Part shown: one piece after another, positions 36,985-45,703 of the stretch
Position numbering within the stretch: position 1 is the stretch's first letter
Layout of the letters: each line of letters begins with the position of its first letter
NCBI RefSeq assembly: GCF_001592285.1
Contig: NZ_BCWQ01000013.1
Location: 62,001-126,000 of the forward strand
DNA: 64,000 nt
DNA from: Hydrogenophaga pseudoflava NBRC 102511
GTDB taxonomy: Bacteria > Pseudomonadota > Gammaproteobacteria > Burkholderiales > Burkholderiaceae_C
Direction: 5' to 3'
The notes under the pieces: model-generated
The model's database searches: none
The model's input: the letters and a program-made list of their open reading frames with translations, nothing else
What the model was told of the DNA's origin: nothing
Position numbers and translations under genes: made by a program

Positions 36985-37230
36985 ATGCAATCGACCGAAC
37001 TGATCCGTCAATTCCTTCACGAGCGACTGGGCGCCGATCCGCAACTGGTCGTCCATGAGGCGCGCCTGGCGGACATCGGCGTGGACTCGCTGATGCTGGC
37101 AGAACTGATGTTCGAGGCGGAAGACCGCCTGGGCATCTCGATCGATTCCAATGTGCCGCCCCCCAAGACGGTCGGCGACATGGTGACCCTGATCGATTCG
37201 CTGCAGGCTGCCAAGACCGGCCGACCATGA
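36985..37230 (+). CDS. Acyl carrier protein 1 of the aryl-polyene locus
   Basis: An 81-residue ACP with the phosphopantetheine site Ser35 in DIGVDSLMLAEL. It shuttles the growing chain in the type II polyene synthase. The overall length and the VDSLM motif fit the ApeE/ApeF class. An ATG three codons upstream (36976) is an alternative start and neither has a clear ribosome site. It overlaps the next ketosynthase by 4 bases (ATGA) and heads the plus-strand biosynthetic operon. Confidence 0.88.
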   Translation: MQSTELIRQFLHERLGADPQLVVHEARLADIGVDSLMLAELMFEAEDRLGISIDSNVPPPKTVGDMVTLIDSLQAAKTGRP

Positions 37231-38486
37231 CCCGCCGCCGAGTCGCCATCACGGGCCTTGGCATGGTCAGCCCGTACGGAGACGGCGTCGATGCCTTCTT
37301 CGCACACCTGCTGGCAGGCCGCTCGGCTGTGCGCCTGCTGCAGACCGAGGACAAGCCCCGTCCCCTGAACATGCCTTTTGTCACCTGCAGCGGTTTCGAT
37401 GCGGGTGCGGCCCTGGGCAAGCCCCTGGCCGGCATGATGGAGCGGTTTGCTCACCTCGGTGTGGCCTCCGCGTTCGACGCTTGGCGGGATGCCGGTCTGG
37501 AGCGCCTGGCCGCCGATCCGGCCGAGCGTGAGAACTGGGCTTGCATCTGGGGCACCGCCCTCGGCGGCATCCTGGCCTTCGAGAAGGGTTACCGCGACCT
37601 GTGGCAGAACGGACGCGAGCGCCTGTCGCCCCTGTCGGTGGTCATGGGCATGAACAACGCCGTCAACGCCCACCTGTCGATCCAGCTCGGGCTCGGTGGC
37701 ATCAGCATGAGCCACACGGTGGCCTGTGCGTCCTCAACGGTGGCCATCGGCGAGGCCTTTCGCCGCGTGCGCGACGGCGATGCCACGGTGGCCATCACCG
37801 GTGGTTCCGATGCCACGCAGGCCTACGGTGTGGCCAAGGCCTGGGAAGCCATGCGCCTGGTGGCGCCGGGCAACGAGGACACCGCCTTCATGGCCTGCCG
37901 GCCCTTTTCCTCCGACCGCGCCGGACTGGTGCTGGGCGAGGGGGGCGCCGCCATGGTGCTGGAAGACTGGGACCATGCGGTGGCCCGGGGCGCCCGCATC
38001 CACGCCGAGATCGTCGGTTACGGGTCCAGCTGCGACCGCAGCCACCTGGTGCGCCCCGAGGCCGATGGCCAGGCGCGGGCCCTGCGCGCAGCGCTGGCCG
38101 ACAGCGGGCTCGGGGTGGACGAGATTGGCTACGTCAACGCCCACGGCACCGCGACGGTCGAGGGCGATCCGGTTGAAATCACGGCCCTGCGCCAGGTGTT
38201 CGGCGACCGGGCCCCGCGCCTGGCGGTCAGCGCCACAAAGTCCATGCATGGCCACCTGCTCGGTGCCGCCGGCGCGATCGAGGCCCTGGCAACCGTGCTG
38301 GCCCTGCGCGAAGGAGCCATTCCCCCGACGGCCCACCTCCAGGGGCGGCTGGATCCCGCCTGCGAAGGGGTGGACCACGTGTTCGAAGGGCGCGAAGGCG
38401 TGCCGCTAAGGGCCGCGCTGTCCAACTCCTTTGCCTTCGGCGGGAGCAACGCCGTGCTGGCGTTCCGCGCCGCGCCCGCCCCCTGA
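37227..38486 (+). CDS. Beta-ketoacyl-ACP synthase (FabF-like ketosynthase) of the aryl-polyene locus
   Basis: A 419-residue ketosynthase carrying out chain extension by decarboxylative condensation. The active site is complete: Cys167 in HTVACASSTVAIG, His in NAHGTATVEGDP and His in SMHGHLLGAAGA. It starts with RRVAITGLGMVSPYG as FabF-type enzymes do. Its place directly after the first ACP is typical of the ApeR-like ketosynthase of aryl polyene clusters. Confidence 0.92.
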   Translation: MTRRRVAITGLGMVSPYGDGVDAFFAHLLAGRSAVRLLQTEDKPRPLNMPFVTCSGFDAGAALGKPLAGMMERFAHLGVASAFDAWRDAGLERLAADPAERENWACIWGTALGGILAFEKGYRDLWQNGRERLSPLSVVMGMNNAVNAHLSIQLGLGGISMSHTVACASSTVAIGEAFRRVRDGDATVAITGGSDATQAYGVAKAWEAMRLVAPGNEDTAFMACRPFSSDRAGLVLGEGGAAMVLEDWDHAVARGARIHAEIVGYGSSCDRSHLVRPEADGQARALRAALADSGLGVDEIGYVNAHGTATVEGDPVEITALRQVFGDRAPRLAVSATKSMHGHLLGAAGAIEALATVLALREGAIPPTAHLQGRLDPACEGVDHVFEGREGVPLRAALSNSFAFGGSNAVLAFRAAPAP

Positions 38487-38502
38487 TTCACCGAGACCGA
38501 CC

Positions 38503-38784
38503 ATGTCCCAAGCCCCACAGACTCCCCTGAACGACCTCATGGCCGAGGTCGCCGCCCTGATCGTCGAGGCGCTCAACCTCGACGTGACGCCCGAAGACAT
38601 CCAGCCCGACGATCCGCTCTATGGCGAAGGTCTGGGGCTGGACTCGATCGACATGCTGGAGATCTCGCTGGTCATTTCCAAGCAGTACGGCTTCCAGCTC
38701 AAGTCGGACAACGAGAACAACGTCAAGATCTTCGCCTCGCTGCGCTCCCTCTCGGAACACATCGCGAGCCAGCGCACCAAGTGA
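38503..38784 (+). CDS. Acyl carrier protein 2 of the aryl-polyene locus
   Basis: A 93-residue ACP with attachment Ser48 in GLGLDSIDMLEISLVI, the motif of the second aryl-polyene ACP. It is longer and more acidic than ACP1. Two different ACPs side by side are the norm in aryl polyene clusters and suggest division between loading and extension. Its stop overlaps the GTG start of the next ligase by 4 bases. Confidence 0.9.
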   Translation: MSQAPQTPLNDLMAEVAALIVEALNLDVTPEDIQPDDPLYGEGLGLDSIDMLEISLVISKQYGFQLKSDNENNVKIFASLRSLSEHIASQRTK

Positions 38785-40133
38785 AGCCGATCACCGGTCA
38801 CGGGCTGGACGATGTCCTGGCCTGGCGTCCTTCCGGGCCGGTCCGGGTGCGCGAGTTCCTCGCCGATGCCCAGGCCGTGGCGGCGCTGCTGCCGGCCGGC
38901 GCCGGTGTGCTCAACCTCTGCGAAGACCGCTACCACTTCGCGGTGCTGTTCGCGGCCTGCCTGCTGACGGGCAAGGTCAGCCTGCAGCCATCGTCCCATT
39001 CGGCCGAGACGCTGCAGCGCCTGGCGCAGGAACATCCCGGCTGTTTCGCCGTGGTCGACGGGCCGTTCGACGTGGCCGGGCTGCCGAGCCTGCCGTTCCC
39101 GGATCTCGCTGCCTTGACCCGCGTGTCGGTGGACCGTGTCCCCGAGATCGACGCGGACCGTGTGGTCGCGATCCTGTTCACCTCCGGGTCCACCGGCCTG
39201 CCGCAGCCGCACGCCAAGACCTGGGGCCGTCTGGTGCAGAACGGCTGCGCCGAAGCGGTGGCGCTCGGGCTGGACCGACGGCCGCATGTGCTGGTTGGTA
39301 CGGTGCCGGTGCAGCACAGCTATGGTTTCGAGTCGACCTTCCTGCTGGCGCTGCACGGCGGGTGCAGCTTCTGGAGTGGCAAACCTTTCTACCCGCAGGA
39401 CGTGGTCGACGCGCTGGTCGCCGTGCCGCAGCCGCGCATGCTGGTGACCACGCCCTACCACCTGGGTACCTTGCTAGGGTCCGGTCTGGACTGGCCGGCC
39501 CTGGACATCTGCCTGTCGGCGACCGCGCCGCTGGGCACCGAACTGGCGACCCGTGTCGAATCGCACAGCGGCGCGCCGGTGCACGAGATCTACGGATCGA
39601 CCGAGTCGGGCCAGCTGGCCACCCGCCGCACCACCGCTGGCGCCGTGTGGCAGCTGCTGCCAGGGGTGAGGCTGGTGCAGCACGCCGACACCACCAGCGC
39701 CTGCGAGGGGCATGTGGAAGGCGTCGTGCCGCTGTCGGACATCATCGAGCTGCAGGACGGTGGGCGCTTCCTGCTGCACGGACGCCACGCCGACCTGGTC
39801 AACATCGCGGGCAAGCGCAGCTCGCTGGCCTACCTCAACCACCAGCTGTGCGCCATCGAGGGGGTGCAGGAGGGGGCTTTCTTCCTGCCCGACGAGGCCG
39901 ACCAGTCGGCCGATGGCATCATCCGTCTCACCGCTTTTGTCGTCGCGCCCGGTGTGTCGTCGCGGACCTTGCAGTCGGCACTGCGCCAGCGCATCGATCG
40001 CGTGTTCCTGCCGCGGCCCCTGGTGTTCGTCGACGCCCTGCCGCGCAACAGCACCGGCAAGCTCATGCGTTCGACGCTGCAGACGCTGCACCGCCGGCAT
40101 GTGGGGCGAGGGGGCGATCGTGACCCTGTTTGA
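38781..40133 (+). CDS. AMP-dependent acyl-CoA/aryl-acid ligase of the aryl-polyene locus
   Basis: A 450-residue adenylating enzyme starting at GTG inside the ACP2 stop. Seen: the ATP loop ILFTSGSTGLPQPH, the VHEIYGSTESGQLATR adenine-binding motif and the C-terminal LPRNSTGKLMR lysine motif. It probably activates the aryl starter (4-hydroxybenzoate or a cinnamate type acid) and loads it onto an ACP, like ApeH/XanA2. It is shorter than most acyl-CoA ligases (about 500-550 aa), as aryl-polyene ligases are. No benzoate- or cinnamate-forming enzyme is present in the window. Confidence 0.88.
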   Translation: MKPITGHGLDDVLAWRPSGPVRVREFLADAQAVAALLPAGAGVLNLCEDRYHFAVLFAACLLTGKVSLQPSSHSAETLQRLAQEHPGCFAVVDGPFDVAGLPSLPFPDLAALTRVSVDRVPEIDADRVVAILFTSGSTGLPQPHAKTWGRLVQNGCAEAVALGLDRRPHVLVGTVPVQHSYGFESTFLLALHGGCSFWSGKPFYPQDVVDALVAVPQPRMLVTTPYHLGTLLGSGLDWPALDICLSATAPLGTELATRVESHSGAPVHEIYGSTESGQLATRRTTAGAVWQLLPGVRLVQHADTTSACEGHVEGVVPLSDIIELQDGGRFLLHGRHADLVNIAGKRSSLAYLNHQLCAIEGVQEGAFFLPDEADQSADGIIRLTAFVVAPGVSSRTLQSALRQRIDRVFLPRPLVFVDALPRNSTGKLMRSTLQTLHRRHVGRGGDRDPV

Positions 40134-40425
40134 GCAGGCCTGGCGCGTGCCCGCCGACCACCCGGCCTTTGCCGGTCACTTTCCCGGCCATCCCATCGTG
40201 CCGGGGGTGGTGCTGCTCGACCGCGCGGTGCAGATGGCCCAGCGGCTGCGGGGTGGTCCGCTGGCGGGTTGGCAGGTCACGCAGGTGAAGTTCCTCAGCC
40301 CGTGTGGCCCGGACGATGAGCTGGTTTTTGCACTGCGCGACGGCGCGCGGGGCGGACTGGCGTTTTCGGTGCACTGTGGCGACCGCGAGGTGGCGTCCGG
40401 CGGTTTGTTGCCACCCGCGCCATGA
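40120..40425 (+). CDS. Hot-dog dehydratase, ApeI-like
   Basis: A 101-residue FabZ-fold protein with the motif HFPGHPIVPGV, including the catalytic His. It catalyses dehydration of beta-hydroxyacyl-ACP to the trans-enoyl stage that keeps the conjugated double bonds. GTG at 40120 has GAGGGGG 5 bases upstream and overlaps the ligase end; an ATG at 40099 is a possible longer start. Its stop overlaps the next acyltransferase gene by 4 bases. Confidence 0.85.
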   Translation: MTLFEQAWRVPADHPAFAGHFPGHPIVPGVVLLDRAVQMAQRLRGGPLAGWQVTQVKFLSPCGPDDELVFALRDGARGGLAFSVHCGDREVASGGLLPPAP

Positions 40426-41342
40426 GCCTTCCCGACCCCACGGACAGCGCCCAGCCTGAGTGGATGCGGCGCCAGGAGCGCAGCAATCTGGCGATCCTGC
40501 GCCTGATGGTCTGGATTTCGCTGACCTTCGGCCGGGGCATCGGCCGCGTCGTTCTGCACGCCATCGCGGCGTACTTCGTGCTGTTCGCGCCGGCCGCGCG
40601 CCGGGCCAGCCGGGCCTATCTGCGCCGGGTGCTGGGCCGCTGGGCGCTCTGGCGCGACGGCTTCCGGCATGTGTTCAGTTTCGCCAGCACCATCCACGAC
40701 CGCATTTACCTGCTCAACGACCGCTTCGACGTGTTCGACATCCAGGTCCATGGTGGCGAGGCGCTGATCGAATCGGTGCGCAGCCAGCCCGGGGCCTTGC
40801 TGGTCGGCGCCCACCTGGGCAGTTTCGAGGTGCTGCGCGCCATGGGGCGTGGCAAGGAGGGGCTCAAGGTCGCGATGATGATGTACGAGCAGAACGCCCG
40901 CAAGATCAACGCCACGCTGGCCGCGATCAACCCCAAGGCGATGCAAGATATCATTTCCCTGGGGCAGATGGAGTCGATGCTGGAGGCGCGCGACAAGCTC
41001 GACCAGGGTTATCTGGTGGGCATGCTGGCCGACCGTTCGCTGGGCGATGACGCCACGCACGAGGTCGAGTTCCTGGGTTCTCCCGCTGCCTTCCCGCTGG
41101 GGCCCTGGCGCATGGCGGCGATGCTCCGCAGGCCGGTGTTCCTGATGGCCGGCCTCTATCTGGGCGCCAACCGCTACGAGCTGCACTTCGTCGAACTGGC
41201 CGACTTTTCCAAGGTCGAACGCAGTGGCCGCGACGCCGCGATCCGCGAGGCGGTGCAGCGCTACGCCGACAGCCTGGCCGATCTGTGCCACAAGGCCCCC
41301 TACAACTGGTTCAATTTCTTCGATTTCTGGCAGAAAAAATGA
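40422..41342 (+). CDS. LpxL/HtrB-like acyltransferase of the aryl-polyene locus
   Basis: A 306-residue membrane-associated acyltransferase. Seen: the first hydrophobic segment (LMVWISLTFGRGIGRVVLHAI), the acyltransferase HLGSFEVLRAMG active-site loop (H(X)nE type), ADRSLGDDATHEVEFLG and the C-terminal PYNWFNFFDFW. Relatives in aryl polyene clusters (ApeD/ApeJ class) transfer an acyl chain, probably the finished polyene or an anchor chain, onto a lipid or sugar. This is a family inference. Overlaps the next gene by ATGA. Confidence 0.88.
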   Translation: MSLPDPTDSAQPEWMRRQERSNLAILRLMVWISLTFGRGIGRVVLHAIAAYFVLFAPAARRASRAYLRRVLGRWALWRDGFRHVFSFASTIHDRIYLLNDRFDVFDIQVHGGEALIESVRSQPGALLVGAHLGSFEVLRAMGRGKEGLKVAMMMYEQNARKINATLAAINPKAMQDIISLGQMESMLEARDKLDQGYLVGMLADRSLGDDATHEVEFLGSPAAFPLGPWRMAAMLRRPVFLMAGLYLGANRYELHFVELADFSKVERSGRDAAIREAVQRYADSLADLCHKAPYNWFNFFDFWQKK

Positions 41343-41908
41343 TGCGACGTTTTGTGCTGGCCCTGCTGGGTCTTGGCCTCTGGACCAGTGCCCAGGCCGC
41401 TTTCGACATCGACCAGCTGATGACCGATCTGGCCACGCAGAAGGGTGGGCGCGCGCGTTTCGTCGAGACACGCCATGTGGCGCTGCTGGACAAGCCGGTG
41501 CGGGCCAGCGGCGAGATGTTGTTCAGCCCGCCGGACCGGCTGGAAAAACGCACCCTGCTGCCCAAACCCGAAACCATGGTGCTGGACAAGGACACCCTGA
41601 GCCTGGAGCGCGACAAGCGCAAGTTCACCATCCACCTGGCCAACCGCCCGGAGGCGCAGGCTTTCGTCGAGAGCATCCGCAGCACCCTCTCGGGCAACCG
41701 CAAGGCGCTGGAGCAGGACTACGCGCTCGCGCTGGAAGGTGAAAGCCAGCGCTGGGTGCTGACCCTGGTGCCCAGGGACGACACCATCCTGGCGCTGCTC
41801 AAGCGCATCACGGTCAGCGGCAGCAGGAACCAGGTGCGGCACATCGAGTACCTCCAGGCTGACGGCGACCGTTCGGAAATCAGCATCGACCCGATCGAGG
41901 CCCAGTGA
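41339..41908 (+). CDS. LolA-like outer-membrane lipoprotein carrier homologue
   Basis: A 189-residue periplasmic protein with signal peptide MMRRFVLALLGLGLWTSAQA. The fold is LolA-type: the ARFVETRHVALLDKPVRASGEM motif and the FSPPDRLEKRT strand. ApeL-like LolA homologues are standard in aryl-polyene clusters and are thought to ferry the polyene lipid across the periplasm. It overlaps the acyltransferase by 4 bases and the exporter start by 4 bases. Confidence 0.88.
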   Translation: MMRRFVLALLGLGLWTSAQAAFDIDQLMTDLATQKGGRARFVETRHVALLDKPVRASGEMLFSPPDRLEKRTLLPKPETMVLDKDTLSLERDKRKFTIHLANRPEAQAFVESIRSTLSGNRKALEQDYALALEGESQRWVLTLVPRDDTILALLKRITVSGSRNQVRHIEYLQADGDRSEISIDPIEAQ

Positions 41909-44268
41909 AGTCCGCGGCGGTCCGAGTCTTCCTGGTCTGGCTGGCGCTGATGCTGGCCGGTCTGGCCGTGGTCTGGAACAGCCGGTTCACGGCCGACATG
42001 TCGTTCTTCCTGCCGTCCAATCCCAGCGCCGAGCAGCGCGCCCTGGTGGAGCAGTTGCAGGACGGGTCCGTCTCGCGCCTGCTGATGGTGGCGGTCGAGG
42101 GCGGCGACGAGAAGCAGCGGGCGGCGGTGTCGCGGGCGTTGCGCCAGGCGCTGGCGGCCGACCCGGACTTTCTCTCGGTCCAGAACGGTGAGGCCGGTGG
42201 CCTGGAGGGCGAGCGCGACCGCCTGCTGGCGCACCGCTACGCGCTCAGCCCGTCCGTCTCGCCCGAGCGCTTCACCGAGGACGGCCTGCGCGAGGTAGTG
42301 ACCGACACCATCGACCTGCTGTCCTCGCCCGCGGGCATGCTGCTCAAGCCCTACCTGGCGCGCGATCCGACCGGCGAGGTGCTGTCCATCCTGGGCCAGC
42401 TCAACCCCGGCGCCCAGCCCCAGATGCGGGCCGGCGTCTGGGCCTCACGCGATGGCGAGCGCGCCATGCTGCTGCTGCAGACGCGGGTGCTCGGTTCGGA
42501 CACCGATGGCCAGGCGCTGGCCATCGCCAAGGTGCACGCCGCCTTCGAGCAGGCGCGCGCGTCGACCGGCCACTCCGCGCTGACGATGGTCCTGTCCGGA
42601 CCGGGCCAGTTCGCGGTGCAGGCACGCGAGACCATCAAGAGCGAGGCCAAGCGCCTGTCGCTGATGAGTTCGATCGCCATCTGGCTGGTGCTGTTCTGGG
42701 TCTACCGTTCGTTCAAGCTGCTGGCCCTGGGCCTGATCCCGGTGCTCAGCGGCACGCTGGCCGGCATCGCCATGGTCAGCCTGGTGCACGGCACGGTGTT
42801 CGGGGTCACGGTGGGCTTCGGTTCGGCGCTGATCGGCGAGGCGGTGGACTACGCCATCTACTACTTTGTTCAGGCCGGCCACCAGGGCGTGGACCAGTGG
42901 CGCCGGGTGTTCTGGCCGACGATCCGGCTGGGCGTGATGACCACCGCCATTGGCTTCGGCGCGCTGCTGTTTTCGGGCTTCCCGGGGCTGGCCCAGCTGG
43001 GTCTGTACGCGCTCTCGGGCGTCGTCACGGCGGCGCTGGTCACGCGCTTCGTGCTGCCTTCGCTGACCGGGCCCGGCCTGCGCGTGCCGGCACACGAGGT
43101 CTGGGTGCGGCGCTGGATGGCGCTGCTCGGCCGGGCGCACCACCTGCGCTGGGCGATGGTGGGGCTGGCGGTGGTCGTGGCGGCCTACCTATGGGTCCAG
43201 CGCGATTCGCTCTGGAGCGCCAACCTGTCCGCGCTGTCCTCGGTCACCGCGGACGAGGCAAACGCCGACGCGCGCATGCGCTCCGACCTCGCGGCGCCCG
43301 ACGCACGCTACCTGGTGACGGTCAGCGCCGACAGCCAGGAAGCGGCCCTGCAGGCGGCCGAGAAGGCCGGGCAGCGGTTGGACGCGCTGGTGGAGCAGGG
43401 CGTCATCGGCGGCTACGACTCGCCCGCCCGCTTCCTGCCCAGCGCGCAGCTGCAGCAGCAGCGCCTGGCCAGTCTGCCGCCGGCCGAGGTGCTGCGCGAG
43501 CGCCTGCAGCGGGCGCTGGTGGATGCCCCGCTGTCCGCGGCGCGGCTCGAACCCTTCATCGCCGACACCGAGGCGGCGCGCGCCGCCGGGCCGATGACCC
43601 GTGCCGACCTCGACGGCAGCGCCCTGGCGCTGGCGGTGGACTCCCTGCTGATCCACGGCAAGGACGGGCACTGGACCGTGATGCTGCCGCTGCGCCCGGC
43701 GCCGGGCGTCCCCGATGCCGCCATCCCGGCCCAGCCGGTGGAGCAGGCGCTGGCGGGCAGCGGGGCCCTGTTCGTCGACCTCAAGACCGAGTTCGAGGGT
43801 CTGTACGCCACCTATGTCGACGAGGCGGTCGAGCTGTCCCTGCTGGGGGTGCTGGCCATCGCGCTGCTGCTTGCGGTCTCGCTGCGCTCGGTGCTGCGGC
43901 TGGCCCGGGTGCTGTTCACGCTGGCGCTCGCCGTGGGCCTGGTGATGGTGATGCTGAACCTCGCGGGTGTCAGGCTGCACCTGCTGCACCTGGTGGGCCT
44001 GCTCCTGATCTTTGCGGTCGGCTCCAACTACGCCCTGTTCCTCGACCACCCCGGAGACGGCGAACCGCTGGACCCGGCCACCCTGCTGTCGATGGGGGTG
44101 GCGGTGCTGACCACGGTGATCGGCTTCGGCACGCTCGCCAGTTCGAGCGTGCCGGTGCTGCAGGCGGTGGGCATCACCGTCGGTCCGGGGGCGCTGCTGG
44201 CGCTGGTGCTGTCGGCCGTGCTGGTGTACCCGAAGCCGGCTCACCCGCCGAGCGGGGTCGCGGCGTGA
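41905..44268 (+). CDS. MMPL/RND-type exporter of the aryl-polyene locus
   Basis: A 787-residue inner-membrane transporter with two copies of the RND/MMPL half (about 12 helices) and two large periplasmic loops. Seen: the first loop after DMSFFLPSNPSAEQRAL, the helix GFGSALIGEAVDYAIYYFV in the first half, and the matching AVGSNYALFLDH in the second. It corresponds to ApeM, which moves the lipid-linked polyene outward. The GTG start overlaps LolA's stop by 4 bases. Confidence 0.92.
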   Translation: MKSAAVRVFLVWLALMLAGLAVVWNSRFTADMSFFLPSNPSAEQRALVEQLQDGSVSRLLMVAVEGGDEKQRAAVSRALRQALAADPDFLSVQNGEAGGLEGERDRLLAHRYALSPSVSPERFTEDGLREVVTDTIDLLSSPAGMLLKPYLARDPTGEVLSILGQLNPGAQPQMRAGVWASRDGERAMLLLQTRVLGSDTDGQALAIAKVHAAFEQARASTGHSALTMVLSGPGQFAVQARETIKSEAKRLSLMSSIAIWLVLFWVYRSFKLLALGLIPVLSGTLAGIAMVSLVHGTVFGVTVGFGSALIGEAVDYAIYYFVQAGHQGVDQWRRVFWPTIRLGVMTTAIGFGALLFSGFPGLAQLGLYALSGVVTAALVTRFVLPSLTGPGLRVPAHEVWVRRWMALLGRAHHLRWAMVGLAVVVAAYLWVQRDSLWSANLSALSSVTADEANADARMRSDLAAPDARYLVTVSADSQEAALQAAEKAGQRLDALVEQGVIGGYDSPARFLPSAQLQQQRLASLPPAEVLRERLQRALVDAPLSAARLEPFIADTEAARAAGPMTRADLDGSALALAVDSLLIHGKDGHWTVMLPLRPAPGVPDAAIPAQPVEQALAGSGALFVDLKTEFEGLYATYVDEAVELSLLGVLAIALLLAVSLRSVLRLARVLFTLALAVGLVMVMLNLAGVRLHLLHLVGLLLIFAVGSNYALFLDHPGDGEPLDPATLLSMGVAVLTTVIGFGTLASSSVPVLQAVGITVGPGALLALVLSAVLVYPKPAHPPSGVAA

Positions 44269-44906
44269 ACCCGACCGAGCGCCTGCTCCAGGGGGCAGAC
44301 ACCCTGCTGCTGATGCTGCCCGGGGCGCTGATGACGCCGCAGCACATGGTGCAGGCCGGCCTGTTCGACGAGCTGGCGAAGCGCCGGCTGGCGCTGGACC
44401 TGGTGGCGCCCGACCTGCACGCGGAGGGGGCCGACAACCGGATCGCGCTGCGGCGGCTTGAGGACGAGTGGCTGGCCCCTGCGCGCAAGCACTACCGGCG
44501 CGTGTGGCTGGGTGGCATCTCCCGTGGCGGGCAACTGGCGCTGTCCTGTTGGGCGGGGCAGGTGGGCGCGGTGAACGGTCTGTGCCTGCTCGCGCCCTAT
44601 GCGGGCGGGCGCCTCACCACCAACGCCATCGTGCGCGCCGGTGGCCTGGCGAGCTGGATCGCGACCGACGACCAGATGAGCGACCCGGACGTGCGCCTGT
44701 GGCACTGGCTGCAGTCCCCCCCGCCGGCTGTGCCGATGTTCATGGGCTATGGCGACCGGGACCGGTTCGCCGACGGCATGTCGCTGCTCGCGCAGCACCT
44801 GCCGCTGCCGCGCTGCGAAGTGCTGCCGGGCGACCACGACTGGTCCGCCTGGCTGCCACTGTGGCGGCGCTTCCTGGACGCCGGCCATTTCGACGCCCAG
44901 GCATGA
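44265..44906 (+). CDS. Alpha/beta hydrolase in the aryl-polyene operon
   Basis: A 213-residue hydrolase with nucleophile elbow GISRG (Ser86), probable acid in GYGDRDRF and catalytic His in LPGDHDW. Likely roles are thioester hydrolysis releasing the polyene or esterification to an acceptor. It replaces the DUF3261 lipoprotein usually encoded after the exporter in E. coli-type aryl polyene clusters. It overlaps both neighbours by 4 bases, so it clearly belongs to the operon; the reaction is not known. Confidence 0.8.
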   Translation: MNPTERLLQGADTLLLMLPGALMTPQHMVQAGLFDELAKRRLALDLVAPDLHAEGADNRIALRRLEDEWLAPARKHYRRVWLGGISRGGQLALSCWAGQVGAVNGLCLLAPYAGGRLTTNAIVRAGGLASWIATDDQMSDPDVRLWHWLQSPPPAVPMFMGYGDRDRFADGMSLLAQHLPLPRCEVLPGDHDWSAWLPLWRRFLDAGHFDAQA

Positions 44907-45703
44907 GCAGACCCTGGTCGCCGTCCCCCTTTCTCAAGGCCTCGGCCGTGCTGCACGCCGGTGCGGCGGTGGGGGCGGCGGTCGACCCGTCCACCTGGCC
45001 CCTGGCGCTGGGCGCGGTGGTGGCCAACCACGCGGTGATCACCACCGCCGGACTGCTGCCGCGGACCACCCTGCTCGGGCCCAACCTCACCCGCCTGCCG
45101 GCCGCCGCCCAGGCGCGCGGCGAGGTCGCGCTGACCATCGACGACGGGCCCGATCCGAAGGTGACGCCGCAGGTGCTGGACCTGCTGGATGCCGCGGAGG
45201 CCAGAGCCACCTTTTTCTGCATCGGCTGGCGCGCCCGTCTGCACCCGGCGCTGTGCCGCGAGATCGTGGCGCGCGGCCACAGGGTGGAGAACCACGGCGA
45301 TTCGCACTCCAACGCGTTCTCGCTGTTCGGCCCGGGCCGCATGCGCGCCGACATCGCCGCCGCCCAGGCCACGCTGGCCGACATCACCGGCCAGGCGCCG
45401 CTGTTCTTCCGGCCCACCGCCGGCCTGCGCAACCCGTTTCTGGACCCGGTGCTCGCGGCGCTGGACTTGCGGCTGGCGGCCTGGACGCGGCGCCCCTACG
45501 ACACGCGCGACGGCCGGCCGGAGCAGGTGCTGGCGCGGCTGACCCGCGGCCTGGGTGCCGGCGACATCCTCCTGATGCACGACGGCCACGCCGCGCTCAC
45601 GCCCGATGGTCTGCCCGTCATCCTCTCGACCCTGCCGGTACTCCTGCAGACCCTGAGGGCACAGCGGCTGCGGCCGGTGACCCTGCAACAATCCCTGCAA
45701 TGA
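44903..45703 (+). CDS. Polysaccharide deacetylase-family protein in the aryl-polyene operon
   Basis: A 266-residue NodB-type deacetylase. Seen: motif 1 TIDDGPDP, motif 2 HGDSHSN (HxxxH zinc ligands), motif 3 FRPTAGLRNP and the C-terminal ILLMHDGH. Two hydrophobic segments at the N-terminus suggest a membrane anchor. It would remove an N-acetyl (or other acyl) group from a sugar, fitting a polyene carrying an amino-sugar head or linker. This is inference from family plus the glycosyltransferase in the other arm. Confidence 0.82.
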   Translation: MSRPWSPSPFLKASAVLHAGAAVGAAVDPSTWPLALGAVVANHAVITTAGLLPRTTLLGPNLTRLPAAAQARGEVALTIDDGPDPKVTPQVLDLLDAAEARATFFCIGWRARLHPALCREIVARGHRVENHGDSHSNAFSLFGPGRMRADIAAAQATLADITGQAPLFFRPTAGLRNPFLDPVLAALDLRLAAWTRRPYDTRDGRPEQVLARLTRGLGAGDILLMHDGHAALTPDGLPVILSTLPVLLQTLRAQRLRPVTLQQSLQ

